Origin: an uncultured Oscillospiraceae bacterium
GTDB lineage: Bacteria > Bacillota > Clostridia > Oscillospirales > Acutalibacteraceae
Direction of reading: 5' to 3'
DNA: 6,328 nucleotides
Assembly: GCA_902495835.1 (NCBI GenBank)
Contig: CABUYS010000078.1
Location: 1 to 6,328 of the forward strand
Positions 1-6,148 of the stretch are shown one piece after another. The first letter of the stretch is position 1, and each line of letters begins with the position of its first letter. The translations under genes and the position numbers were made by a program. Below the pieces are notes generated by a model. The model did not search any database. It worked only from the letters and a program-made list of their open reading frames with translations, and was not told the DNA's origin.

Positions 1-2
1 CT

Positions 3-1001
3 TTTCTAATTACTCTCGTACTGGGAAAATTCTTAATACCTTTTCTTCACAAATTGAAATACGGTCAAACGATTTTGGAAATAGGCCCTTCGTGGCACAA
101 AAACAAGCAAGGAACCCCTACAATGGGCGGAATAATGTTCATTGTAGGAACCGTTATTGCTACCATCGTCGGAGTATGTATGTATTACTTTGTATCAATG
201 AAGATCGGAATAGAAACTTTTGAAACACCGCTTATGATAACAAAAATATTTGCGGGACTCGGAATGGCAGTATCTTACGGAATAGTAGGAATAATGGACG
301 ACATGGTAAAAATACGAAACAAACAAAATGCAGGACTAACTCCAAAGCAAAAATTAATTTTGCAATTCGGAATTTTGGGATGCTATTTTTTAGCACTACA
401 CATAGTAAACAGCAAGTCCGGCGGAGCAAACTTAACAATAGTTAATATCCCGTTTTTTGGAAATATAGACTTGGGAATATTTTATTGGATTATAATGGCA
501 CTTGTTGTAGTGGGAATAGTAAATGCCGCAAATCTCACAGACGGCGTAGACGGTTTAAGTGCTTCGGTTGCCTTCTTTATAGCTATGTTTTACATGCTGA
601 TTGCAAATATTTCAGGCATGTTCGGAATAAGTTTGGAAGCTGCGGCTTTGGCAGGAGCTTGCCTTGGATTTCTCTTTTGGAACTTTCATCCGGCAAAAAT
701 TTTTATGGGAGACACAGGTTCGCTGTTTCTCGGAGGAATGGTTTGTGCTTTAGGACTCGGTATGGGAATTCATGTTCCGATGATAATACTTTCTTTCGTT
801 TACATTACGGAAATGTTTTCGGTAATTCTTCAAGTCATATATTTCAAAGCCACACACGGAAAACGCTTGTTTAAAATGAGTCCTATTCATCACCATTTTG
901 AAATGTGCGGTTGGAGTGAAACAAAAATTTGTACTGTATTTAGCATAGTAACCATAATTTTGGGAATAATATCTACCCTTACGGTTATTTACGGAATGTA
1001 A
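3..1001 (+). CDS. mraY: Phospho-N-acetylmuramoyl-pentapeptide-transferase MraY (5' end outside window)
   Basis: MraY transfers phospho-MurNAc-pentapeptide from UDP to undecaprenyl phosphate, making lipid I at the cytoplasmic face of the membrane. The frame is already open at base 3, and the residues before the TTG at 54 (...GKFLIPFLHK-LKYGQ) match the end of the first MraY helix. The TTG is therefore internal, and roughly 15-20 N-terminal residues are missing. About 332 residues are visible, close to the family length. The diagnostic motifs are in order: QGTPTMGG (about 111-134), the Asp-Asp pair of MDDMVK (297-302), NLTDGVDG (about 531-554), FMGDTGSL (about 702-725) and the triple His of PIHHHFE (about 882-902). 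Hydrophobic segments between them fit the usual ten-helix topology. The stop is TAA, and the next gene starts 25 bases later, so the two are very likely cotranscribed. The assignment is secure. Confidence 0.97.
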   Translation, partial: FLITLVLGKFLIPFLHKLKYGQTILEIGPSWHKNKQGTPTMGGIMFIVGTVIATIVGVCMYYFVSMKIGIETFETPLMITKIFAGLGMAVSYGIVGIMDDMVKIRNKQNAGLTPKQKLILQFGILGCYFLALHIVNSKSGGANLTIVNIPFFGNIDLGIFYWIIMALVVVGIVNAANLTDGVDGLSASVAFFIAMFYMLIANISGMFGISLEAAALAGACLGFLFWNFHPAKIFMGDTGSLFLGGMVCALGLGMGIHVPMIILSFVYITEMFSVILQVIYFKATHGKRLFKMSPIHHHFEMCGWSETKICTVFSIVTIILGIISTLTVIYGM

Positions 1002-1010
1002 GACATACGA

Positions 1011-1018
1011 GGGAGGAG
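1011..1018 (+). promoter_or_regulatory. Ribosome binding site of ftsW
   Basis: The GGGAGGAG sequence ends 8 bases before the ATG at 1027 and lies in the short mraY-ftsW gap. It fixes the ftsW start and so supports the long lysine-rich N-terminal tail as genuinely translated. Confidence 0.75.
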
Positions 1019-1026
1019 AAGTTTTA

Positions 1027-2283
1027 ATGCGTGCCAAACGAATACGAACAAGGCATTTAAGGCCTAACAGAGGCTATGAAATCAATAAAGAAGATTCAGT
1101 AGAGAAAAAAGATAAAAAGAAAAAAAGTCCAAAGCTCAAGACAAAATTTTTATCAAAAGTAAAAACGCTTTCATTAAAGTCAGGAATAGATTTGCCGTTT
1201 TTGTTTTTAGTTCTTACCATAGTTGTAATAGGTCTTGTTATGATGTTTTCGGCAAGTTATCCCAATGCATATTATTTGCATAAAGGTGACAGTTTTTATT
1301 TCATAAAGAACCAACTTATATTTGCTGTTGTCGGAGTTATTGCAATGTTCGCTATTTCTTATATCGACTACGATGTATTTCATAAATGGGCAGTTCCGAT
1401 ACTGGGAATATCGTTCTTTTTGCTTGTGATTGTTTTGATAATGCCACCGATTAACGGCGTTCACAGGTGGGTTCAGATAGGTTCTTCCTTCGGATTTCAA
1501 GCGTCCGAAATAACAAAATTTGCGATTGTAGTTTCTTTTGCACATTTTATTAATCTTAATTTTCACAGAATGGGTACATTCAAATACGGTATCCTTCCCT
1601 ACCTCATAATTTTAGCTCCAACAGTTGTTTTGCTTGCCTTGGAGCCACATATTTCCTGTACGGTAATAGTTGTTTTGTTGGCTGCGGGAATGCTTTTCAT
1701 CGGCGGAGTAAAACTCAAATGGTTCGGAATGGTTTTGGGAGCAATTGCTTCGGCTTTGATTTATCTTGTTGTATTCACGGATAAATTGACATACGCAAAC
1801 AACCGAATTTCGGGATGGCTTGACCCATTTTCACCGGGTGCGGGAGTAGACACATGGCAAACTCGTCAAGGACTTTACGCTATAGGCTCGGGAGGACTGT
1901 GGGGACTGGGGCTTGGATTTTGATGTGTTTTATTGCTGTTCATTCCCGAACCTCAGAACGATTTTATTTTCTCCGTAGTATGCGAAGAACTTGGATTTGT
2001 CGGAGCTGTAATAATACTTCTGCTCTTTGCCCTACTGATTTGGAGAGGTATGATTATTGCAATGAAAGCAAAAGATAAATTCGGTTCTCTTTTAGGAATA
2101 GGCCTCATAGCTCAAGTCGGACTTCAGGTTATCCTTAACATAGCCGTTGTTACAAATACAATTCCCAACACAGGTATCAGTTTGCCGTTTTTCAGTTACG
2201 GAGGAACATCACTTTTGATGCTTCTGGGTCAAATGGGAATAATACTTTCAATTTCTCGAACGTCCAATATGGAAAAAAGTTAA
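1027..2283 (+). pseudogene. ftsW: SEDS-family peptidoglycan glycosyltransferase FtsW, interrupted by an in-frame UGA
   Basis: FtsW (or its sporulation paralogue SpoVE) polymerises lipid II glycan chains at the septum together with a class B PBP. The frame from ATG 1027 to TAA 2281-2283 would encode 418 residues, a normal SEDS length, but codon 299 (1921-1923) is TGA in the same frame. The first part has a Lys/Arg-rich cytoplasmic tail (residues 1-50), then membrane helices, NGVHRWVQIG, QASEITK, LEPHIS and GSGGLWGLGLG. After the stop come PEPQNDFIF, CEELGFVGA, NTGISLPFFSYGG and the final helices. The conserved (N/R)SxQK segment that should follow GLGLG is replaced by F-stop-C-V-L. Reverse-complementing 1918-1931 yields KTHQK in register. 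D312 (1960-1962), matching the catalytic Asp of SEDS enzymes, lies beyond the stop, so the 298-residue upstream product should be inactive. Possible causes are real inactivation, a reversible or local inversion, or a sequence error. The family call is firm, but FtsW versus SpoVE is not settled. Confidence 0.85.
1918..1931. other. Candidate 14-bp microinversion inside ftsW
   Basis: As read, these bases (ttttgatgtgtttt) give Phe-stop-Cys-Val plus part of a Leu codon. Their reverse complement (aaaacacatcaaaa), put back in place, gives Gly-Lys-Thr-His-Gln-Lys-Leu-Leu-Phe-Ile-Pro-Glu-Pro. This has no stop, the same length, and Gln-Lys exactly where SEDS proteins have it, with Thr for the usual Ser. 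Shifting the inversion edges by one base on each side gives QN instead of QK. I see no perfect inverted repeat abutting the segment, so a classical invertase site is not evident. Confidence 0.55.
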
Positions 2284-2302
2284 TTTATACGGAGTGATTA
2301 TT

Positions 2303-3433
2303 TTGAAGATAATATTTGTCGGCGGAGGTACCGCAGGACACATAAATCCGGCTTTGGCTCTTGCCGATTACGTTAAAGAAAAAGAACCCGACAGCGAAAT
2401 ATTATACGTCGGTGCAAAAGGCGGAATGGAAGAAAAACTCGTACCCGAAGCAGGATTCGAATTCAAAGGCATAACCGTTTCGGGATTTGCCAGAAAATTA
2501 AATTTTGAATCTGTCAAAAAAAATTTGGTAACTTTAAAAAACATAATTGTTTCCACTTTTGAATCAAGAAAAATATTAAAAGAATTTAAACCTGACATAT
2601 GTGTGGGAACAGGAGGATATGTTTGCGGTTCATTTCTCAGAACCGCTCACAGTCTTAATATACCGTTTTTGATACATGATTCGAATTCTTATCCGGGAGT
2701 AACTACAAAACTTCTCGCAAAAAAAGCTTCAAAGGTACTAATTATAAATAAAGAAGCAAAAAAACATTTGCCCCAATCTGTTAAAACCGAAATCACGGGA
2801 AATCCCGTACGAAAAAAAATATTTATTGCAGATAAAGAAAAATCTCTTAAATCCCTCGGAATAGAAAAAGGCCCTGTAATACTTTCTTTCGGAGGAAGTT
2901 TGGGCGCAAAAAAAATAAATGACGTTATGGCTGAGCTTATAATCAACCATAAAGACGATTCGCCTTATACGTACATTCACGGATTTGGCAAAAAAGGACA
3001 TGATTTCACAGAAAAACTCGCAAAAAACGGAATCGAAACAGGCAAAAACTCCAAATACATTTTCAAAGAATACATAAAAAACATGCCTGAATGTCTAAGT
3101 GCGGCAGACCTCGTAATATGCCGTTCGGGAGCTACAACTTTAAGCGAAATAGAAGCTTCCGAAAAACCGTCAATACTAATTCCTTCACCCAACGTTGCGG
3201 AGAATCATCAGTATCACAACGCAATGGCTTTAGTAAACGAAAATGCCGCAAGTATAATCGAAGAAAAAGATTTAACCGCAGAAAAATTATGGAATGAAAT
3301 AAACCGAATACTAAACGAAAATATTTCAGAAAAATATTCCAAAAATCTTAAAAAAATTGCAATCAACGATGCAAACGAAAGAATTTATAAAATAATTAAA
3401 AACATAACCGAAAAACAGGAGGAAACAAAGTGA
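2303..3433 (+). CDS. murG: UDP-N-acetylglucosamine--N-acetylmuramyl-(pentapeptide) pyrophosphoryl-undecaprenol N-acetylglucosamine transferase MurG
   Basis: MurG adds GlcNAc from UDP-GlcNAc to lipid I, giving lipid II on the inner face of the membrane. I place the start at TTG 2303, which gives MKIIFVGGGTAGH and a 376-residue protein. A GGAG at 2291-2294 lies 8 bases upstream, whereas the GTG at 2294 overlaps that site. The GT28 features are in order: glycine loop GGGTAGHINPALA (residues 7-19), second loop VGTGGYVCGS, HDSNSYPGVTTK, TGNPVRKKI, FGGSLGA, RSGATTLSEIEA and ENHQYHNA near the C terminus. Two positions differ from the usual forms: HDSN in place of HEQN, and GGSLGA in place of GGSQGA. 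The rest of the fold is intact, so I take it to be functional. The gene starts 19 bases after ftsW, and its TGA overlaps the GTG of the next gene. Confidence 0.96.
   Translation: MKIIFVGGGTAGHINPALALADYVKEKEPDSEILYVGAKGGMEEKLVPEAGFEFKGITVSGFARKLNFESVKKNLVTLKNIIVSTFESRKILKEFKPDICVGTGGYVCGSFLRTAHSLNIPFLIHDSNSYPGVTTKLLAKKASKVLIINKEAKKHLPQSVKTEITGNPVRKKIFIADKEKSLKSLGIEKGPVILSFGGSLGAKKINDVMAELIINHKDDSPYTYIHGFGKKGHDFTEKLAKNGIETGKNSKYIFKEYIKNMPECLSAADLVICRSGATTLSEIEASEKPSILIPSPNVAENHQYHNAMALVNENAASIIEEKDLTAEKLWNEINRILNENISEKYSKNLKKIAINDANERIYKIIKNITEKQEETK
3417..3422 (+). promoter_or_regulatory. Ribosome binding site inside the murG 3' end
   Basis: A consensus AGGAGG lies 7 bases before the GTG at 3430 and within the last codons of murG. 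With the GTGA start/stop overlap it implies translational coupling, and it selects GTG 3430 over the internal ATG at 3457. Confidence 0.8.
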
Positions 3434-4122
3434 TTTGTTCAGAAGAAATAAACAGCATGTGTAAAATAAAAAGTTGTCCACACCACGGTCCTTCTCCTAT
3501 CCCCGAAGAAGGAAGATGGATAAAAGCTCTTGAAATAAAAGACATATACGGACTTTCTCACGGAGTCGGAAAATGCGCTCCACAGCAAGGCGCGTGTAAA
3601 CTTACTTTAAACGTGAAAAACGGCGTAGTCGAAGAAGCTCTTGTGGAAACAATAGGATGCTCGGGAATGACTCATTCCGCAGCAATGGCAGGAGAAATAC
3701 TTCCGGGAAAAACTCTTCTCGAGTGCCTTAACACCGACCTTGTTTGCGATGCAATAAACGATGCCATGAAAGAAATATTTTTACAACTCGTTTACGGTCG
3801 TTCTCAGACTGCGTTTTCCGAAAACGGACTACCTATCGGAGCAAGTCTTGAAGACCTCGGAAAAAACAGATGTTCTCAAACGGCAACAATCATGTCTACA
3901 AATCAAAAAGGTGTAAGATATCTTCAAACAGCAGAAGGATATATTCTTAAACTGGCTTTGGATGAAAATAGCGAAGTAATAGGTTATAAATTCGTAAACA
4001 CAGGCGAAATGATTAAAAAAATCAAAAACGGAATATCTGCCGAAGAAGCTTTCGAATCAAGCACAGGCACATACGGACGTTTCGACGAAGCAGTTAAATT
4101 CATCGATCCACGCTGTGAATAA
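3430..4122 (+). CDS. NifU/IscU-like iron-sulfur cluster assembly scaffold protein
   Basis: The protein has 230 residues. Residues about 40-120 resemble the NifU N-terminal/IscU scaffold fold, which holds a nascent Fe-S cluster on conserved cysteines. The visible pattern is C49-APQQGA-C56, then IGC77SGMTHSAAMAGE, then GKTLLEC99 and C106, comparable to the three-cysteine layout of IscU. The spacing differs from canonical IscU, so which cysteines bind metal is not settled. The N terminus has further cysteines (C3, C11 and C16 in CKIKSCPHHG). The C-terminal part, from about 150, is an extra segment not found in plain IscU. The GTG start has a consensus Shine-Dalgarno and overlaps the murG stop. 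The next gene follows after 31 bases, and the two are a recurring pair in anaerobic bacteria. Family membership is likely; a housekeeping role in general Fe-S assembly is not shown. Confidence 0.8.
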   Translation: MICSEEINSMCKIKSCPHHGPSPIPEEGRWIKALEIKDIYGLSHGVGKCAPQQGACKLTLNVKNGVVEEALVETIGCSGMTHSAAMAGEILPGKTLLECLNTDLVCDAINDAMKEIFLQLVYGRSQTAFSENGLPIGASLEDLGKNRCSQTATIMSTNQKGVRYLQTAEGYILKLALDENSEVIGYKFVNTGEMIKKIKNGISAEEAFESSTGTYGRFDEAVKFIDPRCE

Positions 4123-4153
4123 AAACATTTATTTTTTGGTGAAAGGAAAAAAC

Positions 4154-5158
4154 ATGAAAAATACAATATCATTTGAAGGTTTGGAAAGAAGAGCCGATTC
4201 AATAAAAAAATGTCTTCAAAAATACAATATATCAGATTTAAGTGAAGCGAAAAAAATCTGTAATGAAAAAAATATATTTCCGGATGAAATAGTTAAATCA
4301 ATTCAACCTCTATCTTTTGAAAACGCAGCATGGGCATATACTCTCGGATGTGCTATAGCAATAAAAAATAATCCTGATTCCGCACACAAAGCCGCTGAGT
4401 ACATCGGAGAAGGACTTCAGGCTTTTTGCATACCCGGTTCTGTGGCAGATTCAAGAAAAGTCGGAATTGGTCACGGTAATCTTGCATCACGTCTTTTGAA
4501 AGAAGAAACAAAATGTTTTGCGTTCATAGCCGGTCACGAATCTTTCGCCGCTGCTGAAGGAGCTATCGGAATAGTAAAATCCGCAAATAAGGCAAGAAAA
4601 AGCCCTTTAAGAGTTATTTTAAATGGACTTGGAAAAGATGCGGCTTATATAATTTCCAGAATTAACGGATTTACCTACGTACGAACAGAATACGATTTTG
4701 ATACGGGAAAATTAAACATAATATCCGAAACTCCTTTTTCAAAAGGAGAGCGTTCACAAATAAAATGTTACGGAGCCAACGATCCTCTAGAAGGATTGGA
4801 AATTTTAAAGTACGAGAAAACTGACATATCCATAACCGGAAATTCAACCAATCCCACAAGGTTTCAGCATATAGTCGCGGGAACATACAAGAAGTGGGCT
4901 GTTGAAAACAACAAAGAATATTTTTCGGTTGCATCAGGCGGAGGAACAGGAAGAACTCTTCATCCCGATAACATGGCAGCGGGACCTGCTTCATACGGTT
5001 TAACAGATTCCATGGGAAGAATGCATGGAGATGCTCAATTTGCGGGTTCGTCATCGGTTCCGGCACATGTGGACATGATGGGATTCATAGGAATGGGAAA
5101 CAATCCAATGGTAGGAGCTACGGTATCGTGCGCAGTAAAAGTATATTGCTCAAAATAG
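4154..5158 (+). CDS. GGGtGRT family protein, function unknown
   Basis: This 334-residue protein carries the family signature SGGGTGRTLHPDN at residues 261-273, followed by the conserved glycine-rich C terminus with DSMGRMHGDAQFAG, PAHVDMMGFIGMG and NNPMVGATVS. An earlier conserved block is GIGHGNLASRLL (104-115) with AGHESFAAAEGA. I chose ATG 4154 because AAAGG ends 7 bases upstream. The in-frame ATG at 4115 overlaps the previous gene and has no good ribosome site. No signal peptide or clear membrane helix is visible, so it is probably cytoplasmic. The family has no established activity that I know of. Its position directly behind the Fe-S scaffold gene suggests, as inference only, a role linked to Fe-S or redox metabolism. 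The stop is TAG, with no strong terminator immediately after it. Confidence 0.88.
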   Translation: MKNTISFEGLERRADSIKKCLQKYNISDLSEAKKICNEKNIFPDEIVKSIQPLSFENAAWAYTLGCAIAIKNNPDSAHKAAEYIGEGLQAFCIPGSVADSRKVGIGHGNLASRLLKEETKCFAFIAGHESFAAAEGAIGIVKSANKARKSPLRVILNGLGKDAAYIISRINGFTYVRTEYDFDTGKLNIISETPFSKGERSQIKCYGANDPLEGLEILKYEKTDISITGNSTNPTRFQHIVAGTYKKWAVENNKEYFSVASGGGTGRTLHPDNMAAGPASYGLTDSMGRMHGDAQFAGSSSVPAHVDMMGFIGMGNNPMVGATVSCAVKVYCSK

Positions 5159-5479
5159 TTTAGTAATATTTTTTAAATCACAAAAATAATTTTTGTATGC
5201 ATAATTAGTTCTCGAATTTATAATTTTTCGTATATTTTCTAAATCTTTAACGTAATCATTACACCCACAATAAAATAAGACATGCTCAAATAAATGTTAT
5301 TAAAGAATATATTTATACTGCATATACACTTTTATTTTGTATATAATTAAAAATTTAAGTGAATTTTTGTAAATTTATCGATTAATTGTTTTTCATAATT
5401 TTATTTGTATAGTTGAGGATTATCTGATAAAATCATCTCATAGGCTTAGTTGTTAACATGATTAACTGTGGGTGATAAA
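5159..5479. other. AT-rich intergenic spacer
   Basis: This spacer of about 320 bases separates the GGGtGRT gene from the small frame at 5480. I find no convincing gene in it on either strand. Near its left end is an A/T-only hairpin, CAAAAA-TAA-TTTTTG (5181-5195), which is at best a weak terminator. A perfect TATAAT occurs at 5342-5347, but the hexamer 17 bases upstream (TGCATA) is poor. The best promoter is at 5405-5433. A short inverted repeat, GTTAA-CATGA-TTAAC (5452-5466), lies just before the small gene's ribosome site. Confidence 0.6.
5405..5433 (+). promoter_or_regulatory. Predicted sigma-70/sigma-A type promoter with extended -10
   Basis: TTGTAT (5405-5410) is followed after 17 bases by TAAAAT (5428-5433), preceded by TGA, an extended -10 element. 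Transcription would begin near 5440, about 40 bases before the small reading frame, and end at the terminator at 5674-5701. AT-rich DNA gives such matches by chance, but the spacing, extended -10 and position are good. Confidence 0.5.
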
Positions 5480-5653
5480 GTGAGTATTGAAAATCCAGAA
5501 ACCAAAAAAACAGGATTTATGCTTAGCAATATAGTAAAAAGAAAAATACTTGAAGCGTATCAACATTCAAAAAATATTCATCTTGAGTCGAATATTTCGG
5601 ATACTAAGGCAGAAAACTCTAAATCCATTAATAATGATTCAAAAAACAACTAA
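5480..5653 (+). CDS. Small hypothetical protein (57 aa)
   Basis: I do not recognise this protein. I prefer GTG 5480 as the start because GGTGAT (5471-5476) matches the 3' part of the consensus Shine-Dalgarno at a workable aligned distance. A GTG at 5468 would add four residues but has no ribosome site. The product is polar and basic. An amphipathic-looking stretch (MLSNIVKRKILEAYQHSK) sits in the first half, and the tail is rich in Lys, Asn and Ser. There is no signal peptide, membrane helix or cysteine. Its support is contextual: a candidate promoter lies about 50 bases upstream and an intrinsic terminator begins 20 bases after its TAA. It could instead be a non-coding transcript, or a fragment of a gene broken by the adjacent insertion units. 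Confidence 0.45.
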   Translation: MSIENPETKKTGFMLSNIVKRKILEAYQHSKNIHLESNISDTKAENSKSINNDSKNN

Positions 5654-5673
5654 GTTTTGCGATTAAGTGTATC

Positions 5674-5701
5674 AGGAAAGGCATATAGCCTTTCTTTTTT
5701 T
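5674..5701 (+). terminator. Intrinsic (Rho-independent) terminator
   Basis: The stem GAAAGGC (5676-5682) pairs with GCCTTTC (5688-5694) around the loop ATATA. Two further pairs at the base (one G-T) run into a run of seven T. It is the clearest terminator in the window and closes the transcript of the small gene. The first insertion unit starts right after its T run. Confidence 0.88.
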
Positions 5702-5851
5702 ATGCGGAAAACTAAAGGATAGTTGCACAGTTCGGAGAATTTAAGCAATGCAAAAATTACAAAATTTATTTCGATGTAAGATAAGTAAGCGATTTGTAAG
5801 TTGTTAAAGGAAAACATTCAAAATAAGTGGCACAATAAGTTCATTACATAC

Positions 5852-5930
5852 AAAGTTAAACCTCAAACATCATGTAATATTGTGGTAGAATGTTTAATAT
5901 AAAAGATTAGAAATAGGAGCTATGTTTAGA
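5852..5930 (+). repeat. 79-bp exact direct repeat, copy 1
   Basis: This stretch is identical to 6250-6328, with an offset of 398 bases. It contains the candidate promoter and the AGGAGCTATG start-like sequence. Leftward, the two copies stay recognisably similar but diverged. Copy 1 also has about 30 extra bases (roughly 5823-5851) just before the identical part. The match runs to the window edge, so its true length is unknown. Confidence 0.97.
5862..5891 (+). promoter_or_regulatory. Candidate tnpB-type promoter in repeat copy 1
   Basis: CTCAAA (5862-5867), an 18-base spacer and TAGAAT (5886-5891, preceded by TGTGG) resemble the TTGACA...TGTGGTATAAT arrangement I associate with IS605 tnpB genes in Firmicutes. 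The -35 is degenerate. The same sites recur at 6260-6289. In copy 1 it could drive a transcript through the guide-RNA-like right end. Confidence 0.4.
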
Positions 5931-6008
5931 AAATAAAAAAATAAATTAGGAGAACAGTTAACATTTAAGAACATAAACATATTTATGGATAACAATTAAC
6001 AAATCTTT

Positions 6009-6103
6009 CGCAAGCGTCGGGTCGTATCATCAGCCTCCTTTAGAGGCGGCTAGTAGTACAGGGCTTTGTCCGTTAAAGAAATCCCCCAGCTAGGCTGGGG
6101 GAT
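6009..6103 (+). ncRNA. Orphan TnpB guide-RNA (omega RNA/reRNA) scaffold and IS605 right-end hairpin
   Basis: This GC-richer island in AT-rich DNA is densely structured. The arm GCCTC-CTTTA-GAGGC spans 6033-6047. An imperfect outer pairing joins GTATCATCAGCC (about 6024-6035) with GGCTAGTAGTAC (about 6048-6059) as an alternative fold. A small hairpin GGGC-TTT-GTCC (6061-6071) has a loop region that could pair with TTAAAG (6073-6078), pseudoknot fashion. The terminal hairpin ATCCCCCAGC-TAG-GCTGGGGGAT (6081-6103) has ten perfect pairs. This layout matches the right end of IS200/IS605 elements, where it serves both as the transposase-recognised palindrome and as the scaffold of the TnpB guide RNA. 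The guide would be the sequence just downstream (from about 6104-6112). No tnpB lies upstream in this unit. The 5' end of the RNA is not determinable here. Confidence 0.65.
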
Positions 6104-6148
6104 GCTTATTGTACGTAGAAAACCACGGAATAATCGCATCATTCAGTG

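Larger units (their letters stand above)
5704..6112 (+). mobile_element. Transposase-less IS200/IS605-type unit, copy 1
   Basis: The unit is bounded on the left by where similarity to the second copy fades (about 5704) and on the right by the terminal hairpin at 6081-6103 plus a few bases. It holds a left-end segment, a tnpB-like promoter (5862-5891), a start-like ATG at 5922 whose frame ends after four codons (Met-Phe-Arg-Lys-stop), a filler of about 60 bases, and a right end resembling the guide-RNA scaffold of IS605 elements. There is no tnpA or tnpB body, so it would have to be moved by enzymes from elsewhere, as in MITE-like or palindrome-associated derivatives of IS605. Insertion directly behind a terminator T run fits a neutral landing place. 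The exact ends are uncertain by about 10 bases because no target duplication is made by this family. Confidence 0.6.

Noticed and set aside
54..56. TTG as the start of mraY
   Set aside because: The frame is open to the window edge and the upstream residues match the first MraY helix. No ribosome site precedes it.
1921..1923. UGA read as selenocysteine or as a reassigned sense codon
   Set aside because: FtsW is not a known selenoprotein and I see no convincing SECIS-like hairpin just downstream. UGA also serves as the murG stop, overlapping the start of the next gene. Reassignment would not explain the loss of the SxQK motif.
1854..2078. Overlapping open frame across the ftsW stop as a frameshift bypass
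   Set aside because: Neither alternative frame yields SxQK or PEPQND residues. Both halves of ftsW are already in the same frame, so no frameshift is needed.
2368..3192. Several open frames on the minus strand across murG
   Set aside because: They lie entirely inside a well-supported conserved gene, lack ribosome sites, and show no recognisable protein features.
4115..4153. Upstream ATG start for the GGGtGRT gene
   Set aside because: It overlaps the scaffold gene's end and lacks a ribosome site, while ATG 4154 has one at good spacing.
5342..5347. Perfect TATAAT as the main promoter of the spacer
   Set aside because: The matching -35 position (TGCATA) is poor and there is no TGn extension at the right distance. 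Such hexamers are expected by chance in DNA this AT-rich.
5995..6093. Short open frame through the guide-RNA region as the TnpB C terminus
   Set aside because: It gives a low-complexity peptide without zinc-finger or RuvC motifs and with a stop close upstream. The RNA structure explains the conservation better.
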